From positions 29,521,773 to 29,585,772 of the forward strand of contig OW121850.1 of the NCBI GenBank assembly GCA_933228895.1: DNA of 64,000 nucleotides. Reading direction: 5' to 3'. The notes below the pieces were generated by a model, which was not told where the DNA came from, did no database searches, and saw nothing but the letters and a program-made list of their open reading frames with translations. The stretch comes from Platycnemis pennipes. Taxonomy: Eukaryota; Arthropoda; Insecta; Odonata; Platycnemididae. Position 1 is the stretch's first letter; each line of letters starts with the position of its first letter. Position numbers and translations under genes: made by a program. Positions 12,276 to 25,203 of the stretch are shown in pieces.

Positions 12276-14844
12276 AGAGCGTGATATTTATAAATCCCAC
12301 ATAGATAGTAAACACAGGGCCGCCCATGATTATCAAGACCAAATTCCACGGCATAGTCCTGCTATGGTTATAAACAGTTGATTTCCTTCAAACGCGTCCA
12401 CTACATTTTTTCAAGCCACAAACAGCAGTTATCCTTAAGACAAAATTAGACCACCTGCTAGCTCGGTATTTGAGTTGATGAAATGGTCGTAACTGAGCAT
12501 AAGTTAAAACAATGTCCATCTTCCCCAAAATTCGAGACCAAACAAAATTAGGTAGCGCAAACTATAGCATAAGAATCCCATAATTAAGACATGACAGACA
12601 AGAGTTGATTGATATATGTTTGCCCATCAAATAATTGCACATGAGGCTTTTGTTAAAACATAACACATTTTACATACATTCAGATTTCAATAATTTAAGC
12701 TGATTTGTGATTTCATTGCCTACTCTCATTCGTTTTGAGGGAACACTTGAGTATTCCTCGCAGCAAAGGCATACTGGTGCTAATCGTTACAATCGTTCAC
12801 TAATCAAGTAATGATACGCACACTGATAAACTGTCGGGAGGCAGGGAGAATGATAGCAGAGAATGCCGAGTAGCTGATTATTTACGAATTTCAGTAATAT
12901 TATGAATATTATAGAGAAGAAAAAATTAAAAATGAGATTAAATCGATAGGAAAAGGATTTTAATTAAATGGATAGGGAAAGCAAGGCCGGTATGGATAAA
13001 ATGCGCAATGTGGAAACTCGGATAATACGAACAATTGCCATGGTATAAACTGCATGTAAGAATGTCACGTGAACAACAACTAGTAAGCAAGAAAAAACGT
13101 ATGGAAACATATATGTATTTCTTGATTAGAGTCACAGAAGGCCGCGAAGGAGCATGGAAAGAAAGAAAATCTAATGAGGTAAGGTATTTTTATTGAAGGC
13201 GAAAATTAGAATAACGAGTGATGGGTAGCTGGTTTGAAAACAACGCTGATGACACTTAATTGAAAATGACGGTAACTCAAAGTAAGAACATCAATCAATA
13301 TGGAAAACTAATATTTTACATCTTTTTATGCTACTTGAATGGAATGACTAATCTCCATGCGCAAATTTAACGAGGGCATGTATTTATACGCGGTAAATAT
13401 TTCACCTCCCTCATTAATGCAAGTACCTATCAAACAAATGATGAACCAAGTAACAAATGAAATTTAAAACAAAAATCCGAATCAGTTAATGAAATTCATG
13501 TGGATTCCCAATCAATTATGAATTTTAATGACTGCATCCTACCATAACCTCTAAAAAATTAACATAAAAACATAACCCCTTATTTGCACATTTTAAATCC
13601 ACATTGACCGAAAAAAGGGGAAATTTGGCATCACGTTTCACGTGCCAAGTACTAGGAGGAAAGCACTTAAACTAGTCAACTCCTTATGTAATCCATCAGT
13701 AAATATTGTCATCACAGCGATTTATTCACTCATGATAAAATCACAACAAAGCATTGTTAGCTGCGGGAATTCAGCGCATTTTACGTCGCCCGAAATCCTA
13801 TTTGGTCTTGATTTCATCGCGACCCCACCGTTATGGAAATATCACTTCCGAGGGGGCTTATCGCTTTAGATTCGGGTCGGCGCGGCCCCGTAAATTTCTC
13901 TAATGCTATCGATTGAAAACAGACTTGCGGTTAGGGAACAGAATCAAGCTGCCCAAGGTCTGCGGTGCGATAAGAGCTTCATATCTACACGATCTGTGAT
14001 TACCCACATATTATTCATCGCCATTCCGAATTTTATGAAACAAAGAAAAGGTAATTCGAATCATCGACGCACATAAAATGCTTTCCAAGGCCACATTGAA
14101 AGCGTGTTAAACAACTAACGGACAATTAAATCAGCATTAATCTTGAACTATTCATTCAAAAAGTGGTTAGGCAGGCATTAAAGTAAATAAAAATGATGCA
14201 ACTAAAAGGTTAATTCTCAATGAGTAAGTACGCCAGATGAGAAGTCTCACAATGGGTTTTCTCTCGTCATGTGAATGTTCCCGTTAGAAAATATCAACAC
14301 AATGAAACCTGTAGCGAATGAAATAGTTTTTTCATGCCTCCCATTTTACCATTCGATTGATATTTGTAATAATATTAATTACCATTTCCGTACAATACCA
14401 TTAACTCAAAATTGAATTGCGCATGTCCACATCATACTTTGAGAATTTTCCCACCATAGTTCGAGTTTTAAGCATTGGGATCAGCCATAACCATGGAAAA
14501 ATGTCATAAGGAACGCCTCTTGGATTTGTCTATTCCTAAAGTTAAAGAATTCCTTAACTGTAAAGTTACAATATACTAATGGCATTTGGCCATTTATTTA
14601 CATCGCGTTACAGGAAGTACTTCCAGCCTCTTCAATCACCATTTAGGCGAAAATAACGCAATATTTCAGCGACTGATGACCCTCCATTATTTATTAGCGT
14701 CAGTATTAATATCGAGTGTTTAATATAACTACGAGATCTCGAATGATTTTAACATTCATTTTCCAAATTAAATAAGGAAAAGTAAGACAGTTCAACATCA
14801 ACATTTCTACTGATAAAAAGCCATCTACCTTGACTGAGACTTAA
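12276..14844. other. No gene recognised
   Basis: AT-rich DNA with no recognisable coding, RNA or mobile-element signature. Short frames at 12938-13135 (-) and 13642-13869 (+) have no visible family features. Confidence 0.55.
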
Positions 14845-14960
14845 TTTCCAGTCCGGCTAAACAACTGGACGGATATCAGGGTATTTCGGGCTCGAGTCCT
14901 GGTGGAGATTTATGACTATTTCTCTGTGAGGATTAGGAATGCATGGCAGCGGATAACTCC
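14845..14960 (+). mobile_element. tRNA-derived SINE remnant
   Basis: The sequence CCGGCTAAACAACTGGACGG is followed by GGGCTCGAGTCCTGG (about 14889-14903), close to a tRNA T-arm/B box (GGTTCGANNCC with one change). It runs on into GGAGATTTATGACTATTTC, which looks like a SINE body. The A box is degenerate. I read it as a decayed tRNA-derived SINE, not a tRNA gene, because no cloverleaf can be completed. Confidence 0.4.
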
Positions 14961-15079
14961 ATTCAGGTTTATCGCAGCTAGTTTGCAATCCTTGAAGGAA
15001 ATTCGAGATAAATAACACAATATTACTGGAAATATCCTTTGTTATACTAATCTATGTCGATTCCTATTCATTGTGACAG

Positions 15080-15263
15080 CATTAAACACGGTAAACGAAA
15101 CAGACTTTGTACTTTCCACACAGCTGTATATGTTCCCCGATTGTGTTGAAATGGTTTGTCAGTTGCCCCCCCTTGAAAATGACGCTTCGTCGTCGAAATC
15201 GATCGGGGAACATATAAAGCTGTGTGGAAAGTACAAAGTCTGCTTCGTTTACCATGTTTAATG
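15080..15263. mobile_element. 184 bp MITE with ~63 bp terminal inverted repeats
   Basis: The left arm from 15080 (CATTAAACACGGTAAACGAA...) and the right arm ending at 15263 (...CATGTTTAATG) are reverse complements over about 63 bases with only a handful of mismatches. They meet an asymmetric centre of about 55 bases that contains GTCAGTTGCCCCCCCTTG. Because of the symmetry both strands show nearly the same 62-codon frame, an artefact and not a protein. No target-site duplication is clear beside the ends, so superfamily is left open. The close arm match suggests a fairly young insertion or maintained folding. Confidence 0.75.
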
Positions 15264-16735
15264 TTCGCAATTTCCATGAAGTATCGCCTTCATCTATTAA
15301 TTTAATTGTGATAGCATTTTAACAATAAACATCTATGAGACATTATGAGTGTCTATCTATTTATGAGACATTAATATGAGTTTTGATAGCCACTCCAAAA
15401 AATATGGTAAACTACCCCTTTCTAAACGTCGGGGCCTACCAACAAACATATCTGGCTGGAAACACTAGGAAACTCCTTCATTCCTAACAATAGTAATCCA
15501 TAGGTCACGCGCTGCAAGGGAAAATAGTAAGAATTTCATCTTTCCACGCTGATGAAAGTACCACATATTTTTCCATTTTGCTCACCTAATAACACATGGA
15601 TGTGGGATATCGGTATTCCAAATAAGAGGGAGACAATGGCTCCTAACGTGCACGAGAAAGTTCAATGGAAAGGAGAGCAGGATTGTAAGAGCATCGCCTA
15701 GTTGATAGATCAGAAGCAAATATATTTTCTGTCGACTGATCTAACACCTGCGCCACAATCAGCATAGATTCCGATCTTTACTTAGAATTTCTGAATTCTT
15801 TCCCAAACCTTTCTTTTTGCGTTTTCCTGTATTCAACTGCATAGAGCAAACTACGTTTCGTTCATCGGAAAACGCTCATTTTCGACTCAAAGCAACCCGG
15901 GGCGAGAGTGCGTGGCTCGATTCACTAAGCAGCGGCAGAAGAGGCTGCCTTCTTCTCCATTCCCTGGAGTTTCCAGGGCCGACCTTCTCTTCGCACGTCA
16001 CTCCAACATAATTTACTAACGTCTTGCGGAAACCCACGTCCTCGCCACCCTGAAAATTGCTAACTCGCAGCCCTAGAACTGAGTCGCTGCAAATTCTATA
16101 AATTGTTCCACTCCCAGAGGATCCTTGAAGGTGGTTAATTAACTCAGCAGTTCATTTCTCATCTAAGGACTGGCCCATATGACCCGAAAATCGCTTTGGA
16201 GAGAGATGCAATCATTTCCTTATCTCTGAATGGATGATACTCGTGGTCATCTGAGACAGAAACAAATGGGTTTTGGTGACTAATAGCTGCAAAAGAAAGA
16301 TGAAAACCACCGAGTTCGTTCCATGAATTCAAGGAACCACTTTGGATATATTTTTACTCTAATAGCTTTCGCCCCATAACCTTCAAAATGAACCCACCAG
16401 CTGAAGGTTTACTGCCAGAGGAAAGACGTTGTACAGCCTCAGTATTGGGTATTTTTTATCCATAGGAGAGAAGAGAGCACGAGCGGATTTCGTCTTCAAG
16501 CCTGAGAAGTTTAGTAATGTTATGCTTCACATTGAGCTGATTTAAATCCCTTAGATCAAATCCTTTACGAAAAAATTGTACCCTCAGAACTCACTGAAAC
16601 TGAAATCCATTTCGAAAGAAGTTGCTGAGCATGGGCTGGAAATTGAGTCATTCTAGAAAATTATTTCGAAAGGTTTAAAGGAAAGGATAAATACAAAGGT
16701 AAAAATTTAATGACGATCACAAATGGGTTTAAGTC
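15264..16735. other. No gene recognised; GC-richer patch at 15.84-16.06 kb
   Basis: AT-rich DNA. At 15300-15380 TATGAGACATTA is repeated at short distance (simple duplication). A GC-richer patch near 15840-16060 carries an unrecognised 64-codon frame. Nothing here supports a gene. Confidence 0.5.
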
Positions 16736-16827
16736 AGCAAATAGAGAGATAGAGAGCAAATAGAGAGATAGAGAGCAAATAGAGAGATAGAGAGCAAATA
16801 GAGAGATAGAGAGCAAATAGAGAGATG
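16736..16827. repeat. Tandem repeat, 19 bp unit x ~4.8
   Basis: AGCAAATAGAGAGATAGAG repeats from 16736 with units at 16736, 16755, 16774, 16793 and a partial fifth to about 16827. The units look identical, so the array is either young or homogenised by slippage. Length variation between individuals is likely. Confidence 0.9.
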
Positions 16828-16974
16828 AATGGGCAAGGTAAGGTGTTGGACATACATACTCAAGATAGCATATCCTTATGGACATTATTCAACGCACAAT
16901 TCTTAGTTCCTGTCAGACCTATTCCCTTCTCCCATTGTTCTATTTGTTAACTACGGCTACTGATGCCCTTTACC

Positions 16975-17100
16975 GCCATCACCATTTGTCATTAATCCCG
17001 AGATTGGTTTGACGCAGCTCTCCACTGAATTCTTCTATCAGCTAATCTTTTCATAATTGCGTATTTCTGCTCATCAATCACCTACTTATTTCACAACTTA
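16975..17100 (-). mobile_element. LINE 3' end, same family as at 12.2 kb
   Basis: The minus strand reads YAIMKRLADRRIQWRAASNQ, then SRD and a stop at 16992-16994, followed by an ACAAATGGTGATG-type tail. It matches the copies at 12155, 29480 and 53499. The frame closes about 10 codons upstream of the conserved peptide, so only the terminus is preserved. The pyrimidine-rich sequence at 17100-17300 beyond it may be a more decayed part of the element or unrelated. Confidence 0.7.
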
Positions 17101-18979
17101 TCAATGCATTGATTAATTTCACGAAACTGCCTTCGAATCTTCAATCGACTATTTTTCTTCGTACTACCATAACTCCTCTCTTTCATCCTTCACTTTTTCT
17201 CCACAGACCTCCTATTGTACCTTTCTTTGCCATTCAACTCATGTCCTTGCCGACAGTCTTCATCAGAATGACGTGTCTCAAGATGCAGTTGTCCGATATA
17301 GTTCACCCTAATTGACTTAAAAGTTTTAATTTAATTTTGTACACATTTGAAAGCACTTTACAGCGGTAAAGTAAAAATTCTGAAAATGCCAAAAATGTTT
17401 TCAATCTTCCAGTGCCACACCCAATGATTAAAGCAGCGGAAGGAATATTTACACAATCATGAATATTCGTAAAAGAGGCTTGTTGTCCGGAATGAAAGTC
17501 TGTTATACATGTTATGTATGGTTTCTAGTGAGTTTTTTCTAGAGAGTTTTCTATAGAGTTTCACGTTAAGTATAAGGAAAAGTTAGGAAAGCCCTGCAAT
17601 CGAAAGAATTCAAAACGTGAGACTAGGAACTGGCAAAAAGAACCACATTCAAATGAACCAATCACAATACCACAGAGTAAATGCGAAAATCAAACCACAT
17701 AGTAGAAATCCGAATCAGAGTCAAGATGATGTCACATGTTTTCCTTCTATATTCCGCTTTTTCCCCCGCAGGGGCAGTGGAGGAAGATTCAACCCTCCGG
17801 TGGGCACATATACTCTCTCAGTCCCCACAGATACGACCGCAACCACGTCCAATCCGAGCCGCTTTAAGTGGCACCAATAAGCAAAAACCACACCCCAACT
17901 TTCCCTCTCGAGGGCTCGGCATCATTGCCCATTCATGTAGCCGAATCCATTTGAAATTTCACGGCACTCATCCCTCCCCAAATTCAACGCGGCCGACCAG
18001 TTCCCCCCACCGCCGTTATATCGGCTGTGGTCCTTATGGCGGTGGTCGAAACGGAGGGAACCCACAGTGGTAGGGGGATGTTAGATGTGGGGAGAACGGA
18101 ATGGGATTCAATGATACGGACCCGGTTTTCCGTGGGAGTTAATGACAGGTCGCGGCCCCCGAATAATGCCCTGTAGAACCCGTCGTCCGGTTATACCCCT
18201 CGGTTTTCCATAGATACAGCGCCGGGGGATGGTTTGAAGAAGATAGCGGGAGTCGCAAGTCTCTCGCTCTCTACCTAAGAACCTCATCTCCTTTCTACCG
18301 TCCAACCCGCGCTAATTCCGAAATTATACAGAAAGGGACGTTCACATTATGAGAATCCCGATACACGTCAATTTCACGATTCCGCCTCCCAAAGGGCTTT
18401 GGAGCCCACAAGGACCTTCTTCCCTAATATAGTTGCGGAAGTTCTGGTCCTCGCTTGCATCGTCATGGCGCCGCTCGGTAAGAGAGGAGAGAACGGGTGA
18501 GACAATTGCCGTGTCAGTTGTAGATGGCTCGAAAATCATCCGTGAAGACCCATTATACCAGAGGTTATCCTGGTGTTTTGAAACCAGATAGCTAGACGCG
18601 TGAATTGCACCCAAGATGGTCAGGCATCACTTAAGGGCCTAAGGAAGCTATGCAGAGCATGATAAAGAAATATTATACTACTAATCAGCGCCATCAGTGA
18701 GAATTGAATAGCCCACATCCATACTTTTTAATCTTGATTTTCTGGCGATATTGTTTCTTAAAAAAAGGCTTAATATATTAATTTTGGCAATTAATATAGG
18801 TACAGAGTTTGCTCTAATGATATTCTCCGTTATAATTTCCAAGGTGAATTAGGCACACAAACTGGTATCACATGAAAGTTAATAGTTTCGAAAGAAATAA
18901 AAATTATGCATTTATTTATTCAGCGAATTTAAGACCATTTAGTCATTTTTTATAATTAACTGGATAAGCAACACAAACA
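17101..18979. other. No gene recognised; GC-rich CpG-containing island at 17.75-18.6 kb
   Basis: The island contrasts strongly with the AT-rich surroundings and is rich in CCG, CGG and GGG words. Overlapping frames run on both strands (for example 130 codons at 17681-18073 + and 90 codons at 18342-18614 -). None resembles a known protein. It could be a promoter-type island, an unrecognised exon or an old repeat. Confidence 0.4.
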
Positions 18980-19050
18980 TCAGCGCCCCGGACAGTTAAA
19001 ATATTCCTGAGATTCAAACCCGGAACTTAGAGGTTGACAGGCGAAAGAGG
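18980..19050 (-). mobile_element. tRNA-derived SINE remnant (antisense)
   Basis: The minus strand reads TTCGCCTGTCAACCTCTAAG followed by TTCCGGGTTTGAATCTCAGG. The second part is a near B box with the expected arm complement CCGGG/CTCAGG only partly kept. This fits the head of a decayed tRNA-derived SINE. No A box or tail is clear. Confidence 0.35.
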
Positions 19051-19429
19051 GCCTACGAAATCAATCATTGAAAATCCTGCTTCTATCAACGCCTTCCCTC
19101 CAACAGTAAGAAATATTTTACAGAAATAGTTTGCCTCTGGTGCAAACCTTAACTGCTAAACAATGAGAAGCAAAATAATTAGGAGTATAACTAATTCACG
19201 TTAAAAATAATAATTTATAACCAACGGGAACAAACAAAGGGCTTGCATGCTCCCGTGACCCTAGTGCTACAGTGTCGTGAGCAATGAAAGTTGCTCCTAT
19301 ATGAGTTACCCATGCCAGACAGGTCGAAGGGTAGGAGCCTGACGTAAGGTAGTCCACGTATCGTACACTCCATGTCAGTGAGGCGGCTGTGAGAAGGTGT
19401 CAGATCCTAGTGGCCTTTTAACTGATGGT

Positions 19430-20360
19430 CTCGCGTCAAATATATATTGAGACCGGCAACGGGAAACTACCTCAAACTATCCAAAGAACACAATGAACAT
19501 GAGGAATACAGATTTGAATCCTGACAACTAAGATACCCAGTTCCCAATAAGTGGGGCGGATGCTGTGCCCTGCAGCAGGGAAAGCAAGACCTGTGCGGTC
19601 GTTATCTTACTAAATCCTTGCGTGGATAAAGAAGCAGCAGCAGCGATGAATAAGAAATCAGAGCGGAGAGCAACAACGTTCAGAAATGACGCATGGAACT
19701 TTAGAAATATATTAAGGGATGGGGAACTAGAAAAGCAAGACATATTGAGGGAAATCATTGATTTGTTCAAGCGAAGTAAGGTGGTAGGACCAGGGGGACG
19801 TCTGTAGTGAAATTTACAGAACGATACACAATTGAAGAGGGAAAGAGTCATCGGGTAGAAGCATACGCATTGAATGCAAAATTAGGGGACGGAATAGTGA
19901 ACGTGGAACAGGCGAACGATAGAATATTGGTTATAGAAATAAAAGCGACGCCGACGACCCTATTTGTCGTTCAGGTTTACATCCCTAAATGGGGCATAAA
20001 GAGGGCGAAATGCGTGGATTACATGATCAGCTGGTTGAAATAATCGGGAATAGTTTAAGGAAGGAATAATCTAATAGTGGTGGGAGACTGTTACGCTGTA
20101 CTCGAGGAAGGGGCGGAAGTAAATAAGGGGAGTATGGCCTGGGTGTCTGCGACAAAAATACGTGGACTTCTGTAGGGTAAATTATTAGTGATCACCAATA
20201 TATGACCCCATATATCATCCCAGACGTGGGTACATCTGGGAAATGCAGGAGGGTGCAGGGGGTTACCAAATACATTACATCATGATAGGGCAAAGATTTA
20301 TGAACTGCGCGAAGAACTCACATAGTTTCCCAGGTGCAGATGCATCTGGATCTTTGTCTT
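19430..20360 (+). pseudogene. LINE ORF relic: AP-endonuclease-like domain, frameshifted
   Basis: Remains of the N-terminal endonuclease/exonuclease/phosphatase-fold domain of a non-LTR retrotransposon (the family often annotated as 'craniofacial development protein 2-like'). The 19565-19806 frame contains NDAWNFRNILRDGELEKQDI, matching the 'TWNVRTML..GKLEN' start of the domain. After a stop and frame change, 19807-20043 contains NDRILVIEIKATPTTLFVVQ, then VYIP, matching 'SDR.....IKA.PTDL..VQVYMP'. Further on, GKLLVITN (about 20176) and then YQIHYIMIGQRFMNCAKNSH followed by SFPGADA (about 20266-20345) match 'YQIDYI.V.QRF....DSHSYPGADAD'. At least three frame changes and several stops make it non-functional. 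Similarity ends near 20350, where pyrimidine-rich sequence begins. No RT domain follows directly; an RT-bearing relic lies 8 kb downstream on the same strand. Confidence 0.8.
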
Positions 20361-22139
20361 ATGAAAAATGCTTCTTTTCCTTGCTCTCCTCTTTTCAAAC
20401 TCTTCCTACGCCAGCACGTAATGTTTTCATCATGGTTTTCTTCAAGTTTTCTCCAATTCATCAACGAGTTTCTTTACATCACAATGCATTGAAAACGTTG
20501 CCGAAATATGAAATATTCCATCACCTTCTGCATACGTCCAGCTATATCAATATTTATTTTTGCATTTCTCCCGATAGATATCTTACCACTCCGTCTCCTT
20601 CTGGTTCATATTCATCATAAAACATATAAACTGAACCTCTACTTGTTAATTACCTGCTAAAATGGCCTGACTGAACGACTTGTACTTGCTCAACAGCAAA
20701 CCTAAAGCAAAAATAATCCATTCCACCCTATACCATTCAATCCATTTCTTCGGAGAACTTGCAATACAAGAAAATCAACCTCTGAGCGAACGCAGCCAAT
20801 ATGTATTAATCATTCGGAAGTCTTGATTCTGGTAAGGGTTCAAAGATATGCGTGTTCCCTTGATGCCTAAATAGTACACGGCTTTCATAGCAGAATGCCT
20901 GATTTCTGTTTTCGGCTAAGTTTCATAAACGATTGATTTCTCTGTCAAAGGTCTTTAAAATGTTTCATCTGTAATATTAAATTAATAATTCTGCATACAT
21001 AAGGTCTTCATAAGTAACAATTAAGTGTAGTGTTTTCAGGAATGGCATGCTGTACTCTCTAAGTCAATCATCTTTTAATGACTTCAGTTACAAGCATGAG
21101 TGATACGAAGCAAGTCAAGGTTAATAATGCAGCATGAAAAACTTTTGAACCGGAGGCAGCCATTAAAAATTTATAAAGATCGATCCCTTTGAAGCAAAAT
21201 AAAAATGCGAATGACTGAGTAGTTGAAATGTATGGGATATTCCTTACCTACCGTTAAAATCAGATTGATTTTGTTCGGTGAAAAACAAAAGTTCTCCTGA
21301 GTACAGATTTTTTACTCGATCATGTTCGACAGCCAATATAATTTTTGTGACCAGCTTTGATGTAAATCTGTGGAACGGTTTTACGACGCTCGCTAAGATA
21401 TACCTCCATTACGTGTAAAAAAAACATTTATTGGTGCTTTATTGGCCATTTGTTTAATTACGGTCACCGTGTATTGGATCGGCTTTATTATCAATCGGGC
21501 GAAAACAACTCTCCGTTAATGTCACTCAGTCTTTCCGGGATGTAGAGGGCAAGGGGAGAACAGGAGAGGAATTTTAAAGGCATGAGATAAGTTGGTGAGC
21601 AGCATTTACATTAATCTCGACCTCGTCTAAGAAGGCTTACAATTAGTGCTAGAGTTTGGACGTTTATTTCGCCCGATTAAGTCCGTCACTCGATGTATTT
21701 CACGCAAGATAGGCACACAGTAATCATAATACTGAGCAAAAAGCAGCTCTACTTGGATGTAGACGTGCACAGTAGGAATCTCCCATTTTGACTACAGAAC
21801 CGAACCTAATCCCCCTTTCTTTAAAACTATGGGGAGTAATTCAGTTTACGGGGACACTGTCATTCTTTAATGTCCACTCATAAAATTAACATTGGCCATA
21901 AAGAACAGAGAAGATAAACAGACGCTTCTTTCAGATTTTTTATTCAATACCTAAGAATGTGTGCCCTGATCTCTATTACCTAAGTAAACACTTTAATGCA
22001 ACATCCATTCAATTGTAACACTAAGGAACAGCATACTTTCCCAGACTTAATTAATGATTACTAATTAACTCCCCGAGTTACAACATGCCTGTTATATTTT
22101 GTTTACACTTTGACAGTATTTTAATATTAAACACATAGA
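20361..22139. other. No gene recognised
   Basis: Pyrimidine-rich to about 20620, then AT-rich DNA. No recognisable domain, RNA or repeat. Confidence 0.55.
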
Positions 22140-22275
22140 CACGACATTGAATGTCTCAACCACCGTGGTAGGCAGGATGGTAATGCATTGACCTGGCAAT
22201 CCAAGGTGTTGAACTTTGCATCCAGCACGAAAATGTTGTTTGTATTTAGATGACAATGTTACGTCAGGCCGATTG
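22140..22275 (+). mobile_element. Decayed tRNA-derived SINE
   Basis: ACCGTGGTAGGCAGGATGG followed by GACCTGGCAATCCAAGGTGT and TGAACTTTGCATCCAGCACG parallels the SINE at 31.25 kb (GCCTGGCAACCCAAAGGTCG, TGGGTTCGAATCC). The B box is mutated. I read it as an older copy of that or a related family. Confidence 0.45.
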
Positions 22276-22789
22276 AAACTTAAACACAGGAGCATATAAA
22301 ACAGAGTTCTATGTCACATTCACTATTTTCTACAGCAAACATTTTTGTTTGCTCTACACGCTTCTGAATAAGGGACAATTTTCGAAACATAGCTTCTCAA
22401 AACATCTCTAGATGTATGTCCATACAAACAACACTTCGATGATAACTTTGAAGTAGATTTTAGGACTAATAATTTCAAATAAGGGAATTGATTTGCTATT
22501 TAATCCATCTACGGTACATTAATGTGGGGGATTAAAAATATAAAAATAATTGTCCATGGCAGTTAATAAGAGAATAATGAATAGCCTAAAATTCTTTATC
22601 GCAAATAAACATATTCAGCGGGTAATTCCAAGGGACATGAAAGTATTTTGAGATAAATGATTACATCATTTCGTTTTCCTTTAGCACATGAGATTCATTA
22701 TTCTATTAGTTTGTTAGGCTGAGATAGTCGCATATACAGAATGAAATTCTAGAAATAAAACCAAATAGGTAAGTATATTTTCGCAAAGA

Positions 22790-22860
22790 ATTTATTAAAT
22801 ACGACTAGTTTCAACACATAGTTGTCATCTTCAGGTGCCTGAAAATTTTAAGAGGAAATA
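22790..22860. repeat. Retroelement-like signature motif
   Basis: TACGACTAGTTTCAACACAT and then AGTTGTCATCTTCAGGTGCC resemble a widespread insect repeat motif (a CGA-type 'GGTTTC..CA' block followed by 'CATCTTCAGG'), also echoed by the foldback at 52.4 kb (CGTTTCGG...CCATCTTCGGGG). The source element cannot be named from this fragment. Confidence 0.3.
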
Positions 22861-25203
22861 TATTAAGTTTGGTTGTTTCTTTCCATGACCATGAATTTCC
22901 ACATAGCTACGCCACAAAGCATTGAGTGCAGAACGAAATTCATAGAAATAAGTGACTATCAGGCCTGCTGCCTGCTTTGAAGGCACTTTTCATAAGCACT
23001 TCGTATGCAGAGAGAAGGAAATGGCTACTTTATAAATTGATAAATGTGTCCCACTCTAATTATCCTATATGTTGTTGTACTTTTTCCAACACCATGTTTT
23101 CATCATATCGTAAATTGCTATTATAGCAGGTTGTGTTGTGAAAATTTCATCGAAAAATGACGATTTTTAGGGGTTGAAAAAAAATTTTGAAGTTCGTGAC
23201 CCTTAAACTCACATTTACCGTAGTCTCCTACTGTTAAAACCACGTTTTTTGCATTTTTCTCTGCACCACAAACTGCACAAGATCGGGGCAAAAATTGTTT
23301 TATTTCTCTATCTGCACATCGAAAACGTCAATTAATATTTTCATACTTACAAAATTGATTGATGAAACTAAATCCACTTTCTTCGAATTCTTCAATCCAA
23401 TTTTTGACCCTTTACCAAAAACGTAAACCCATTTACTTAGCAACGAAAACTAATTTTCATAGCAACTGATTTCCCATGTTAAAGGATAGGGGAAAAAACC
23501 ATTTTTCTCTGCAATTTTCTCAACACCACAAACTGCTAAAGTTCCAAAACTACCTACTACCAAATCATGCAGACAGAGAATCCACACTCAACTCACCAAA
23601 CCTCACTCTTTCAGCTCAAAAATTAAGAGAGAACGACACAAACGGATACAGAAGACTGACACGATACAAAATTAATACCTACATATAGCAAATGTTAATT
23701 TCTAAGTTTGAGAAGAGCTATTAAGTATATGCAATAATTCCGTAGTGAAATGAAGCAAGCACAGTTTAATTGAAAATGTACCAAATACTCGAACTGGAGC
23801 TTCTTTATGCCAACAAATTTGTACCTGCCGGAGAAGAAAACACGTAAGTGACAAGGGGAGGAGGTGTACGTCACTCACAGGGGTTTGGGAGGGGGAAAAG
23901 GCGGAAGTGAGGTAGAAGGCGGCAGCCCGGCTGGTCTGGCACGTCCAGCGTTCATTCTCGATATTTCACCGCAGTTAGAGGCCGCTGAATACGAAATCTT
24001 CGGTTGAAAAGCCACTGCTTCCAACTCCTACCCACGCCCATATGAAAATCAGCATTACACGTTTAAAAAAAAAAAAAGAATTCTCGCAGAATAGTGCGTC
24101 GTTTTTCCCTCCTTAAATAATTTCATACCTTCGGGGTGAAGGAAAGCAATCCAACGTCACCGAAGTGAGAGAAGGTGAACGGGTGTTTTCACGTCGAGGT
24201 CCGATTTTTTAGGAATGTCTCAGTGTTTCATAGGATGATTTCACGTTAACGCAAAGCGTTGATGAGAACGAAATTAATGGAGCAGCGAAAAAACACAGCT
24301 CACCAGAGGGTGTAATTCGAACTCGACGGATTGAAACGAAGAAATTAGCATCGAAACCATAGAAGCAGTAAATCGGATCATTATCACAGACTGGGCAAAG
24401 GAATGGGGCTGTTTATTATTCAGGCAAATCTCAAAGCTACTGAGAAAAATTTTTAATAAATGGCCGAAAACTTGGTACGTAATTAGAAGAGTGGGTCGTG
24501 GAGATATAAAGCACAGCAATGTAGTGAACTAGCGCTAAGAGGCCCGTTTAAAAAAAACATTTAACATTTAGAGCAGAATTAATTTTCTGGCAAATACTCC
24601 TCCAGCCTTCAGCCATCATCCATCTCTATGAAAATTCATAACATGAAAAGGATATTTCACTTCTTACAAGGAATCACGGGACAAAGTAATATAATTCACT
24701 GAATTTTACAGTTGCATATACCTTACGTTGCATCCACTTAAATTGCTTTTTGCGAGATGTGTTTCAGAAAAAAATTAAATGTTAGCTATTTTTCAATTTG
24801 CACACAGAGAACAAGCAATATCTGACAACAAGAATATTTTATGAATTTGTGGGCCCGGAAACTACCGATGTGTCATTTTCCTATAACTCCACCTTCAAGT
24901 TTGAGTAAATAGTGGATGATAATTATTTTCTGATCACTAAATGTATGTACTTTGCCGAGGTGTAAATCTGAGCCCACTGGCGCAATAGGGAAAATACTTG
25001 AGGCTAATGGCTCCCATTAACTCGAATCTCATGCAAATTCGAAGAAAAAACTCTCCTCGCACATTCTATGTCCTATTTCTCAAAGGCAATCTCGATCAAG
25101 ATGGCAGCTTCGTAAAAATAAACGAGGGTGGCATGTGTGTTAGTTCTGATCAAAAGAGTCAGGCAAAACAACCGAAGGCAGCGACAACTTCTTTGGTAAC
25201 ATC
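22861..25203. other. No gene recognised; internal word repetition at 23.25-23.55 kb
   Basis: CATTTTTCTCTGCA followed by CACCACAAACTGC appears at about 23253-23277 and, with a 13 base insertion, at about 23500-23541, a short decayed direct duplication. A GC-richer patch lies at 23830-23990. A 13-A run lies near 24065. No coding or RNA signature. Confidence 0.5.

Noticed and set aside
15073..15270. Small secreted-type protein encoded on both strands
   Set aside because: Mirror-image frames result from the inverted repeat of a MITE.
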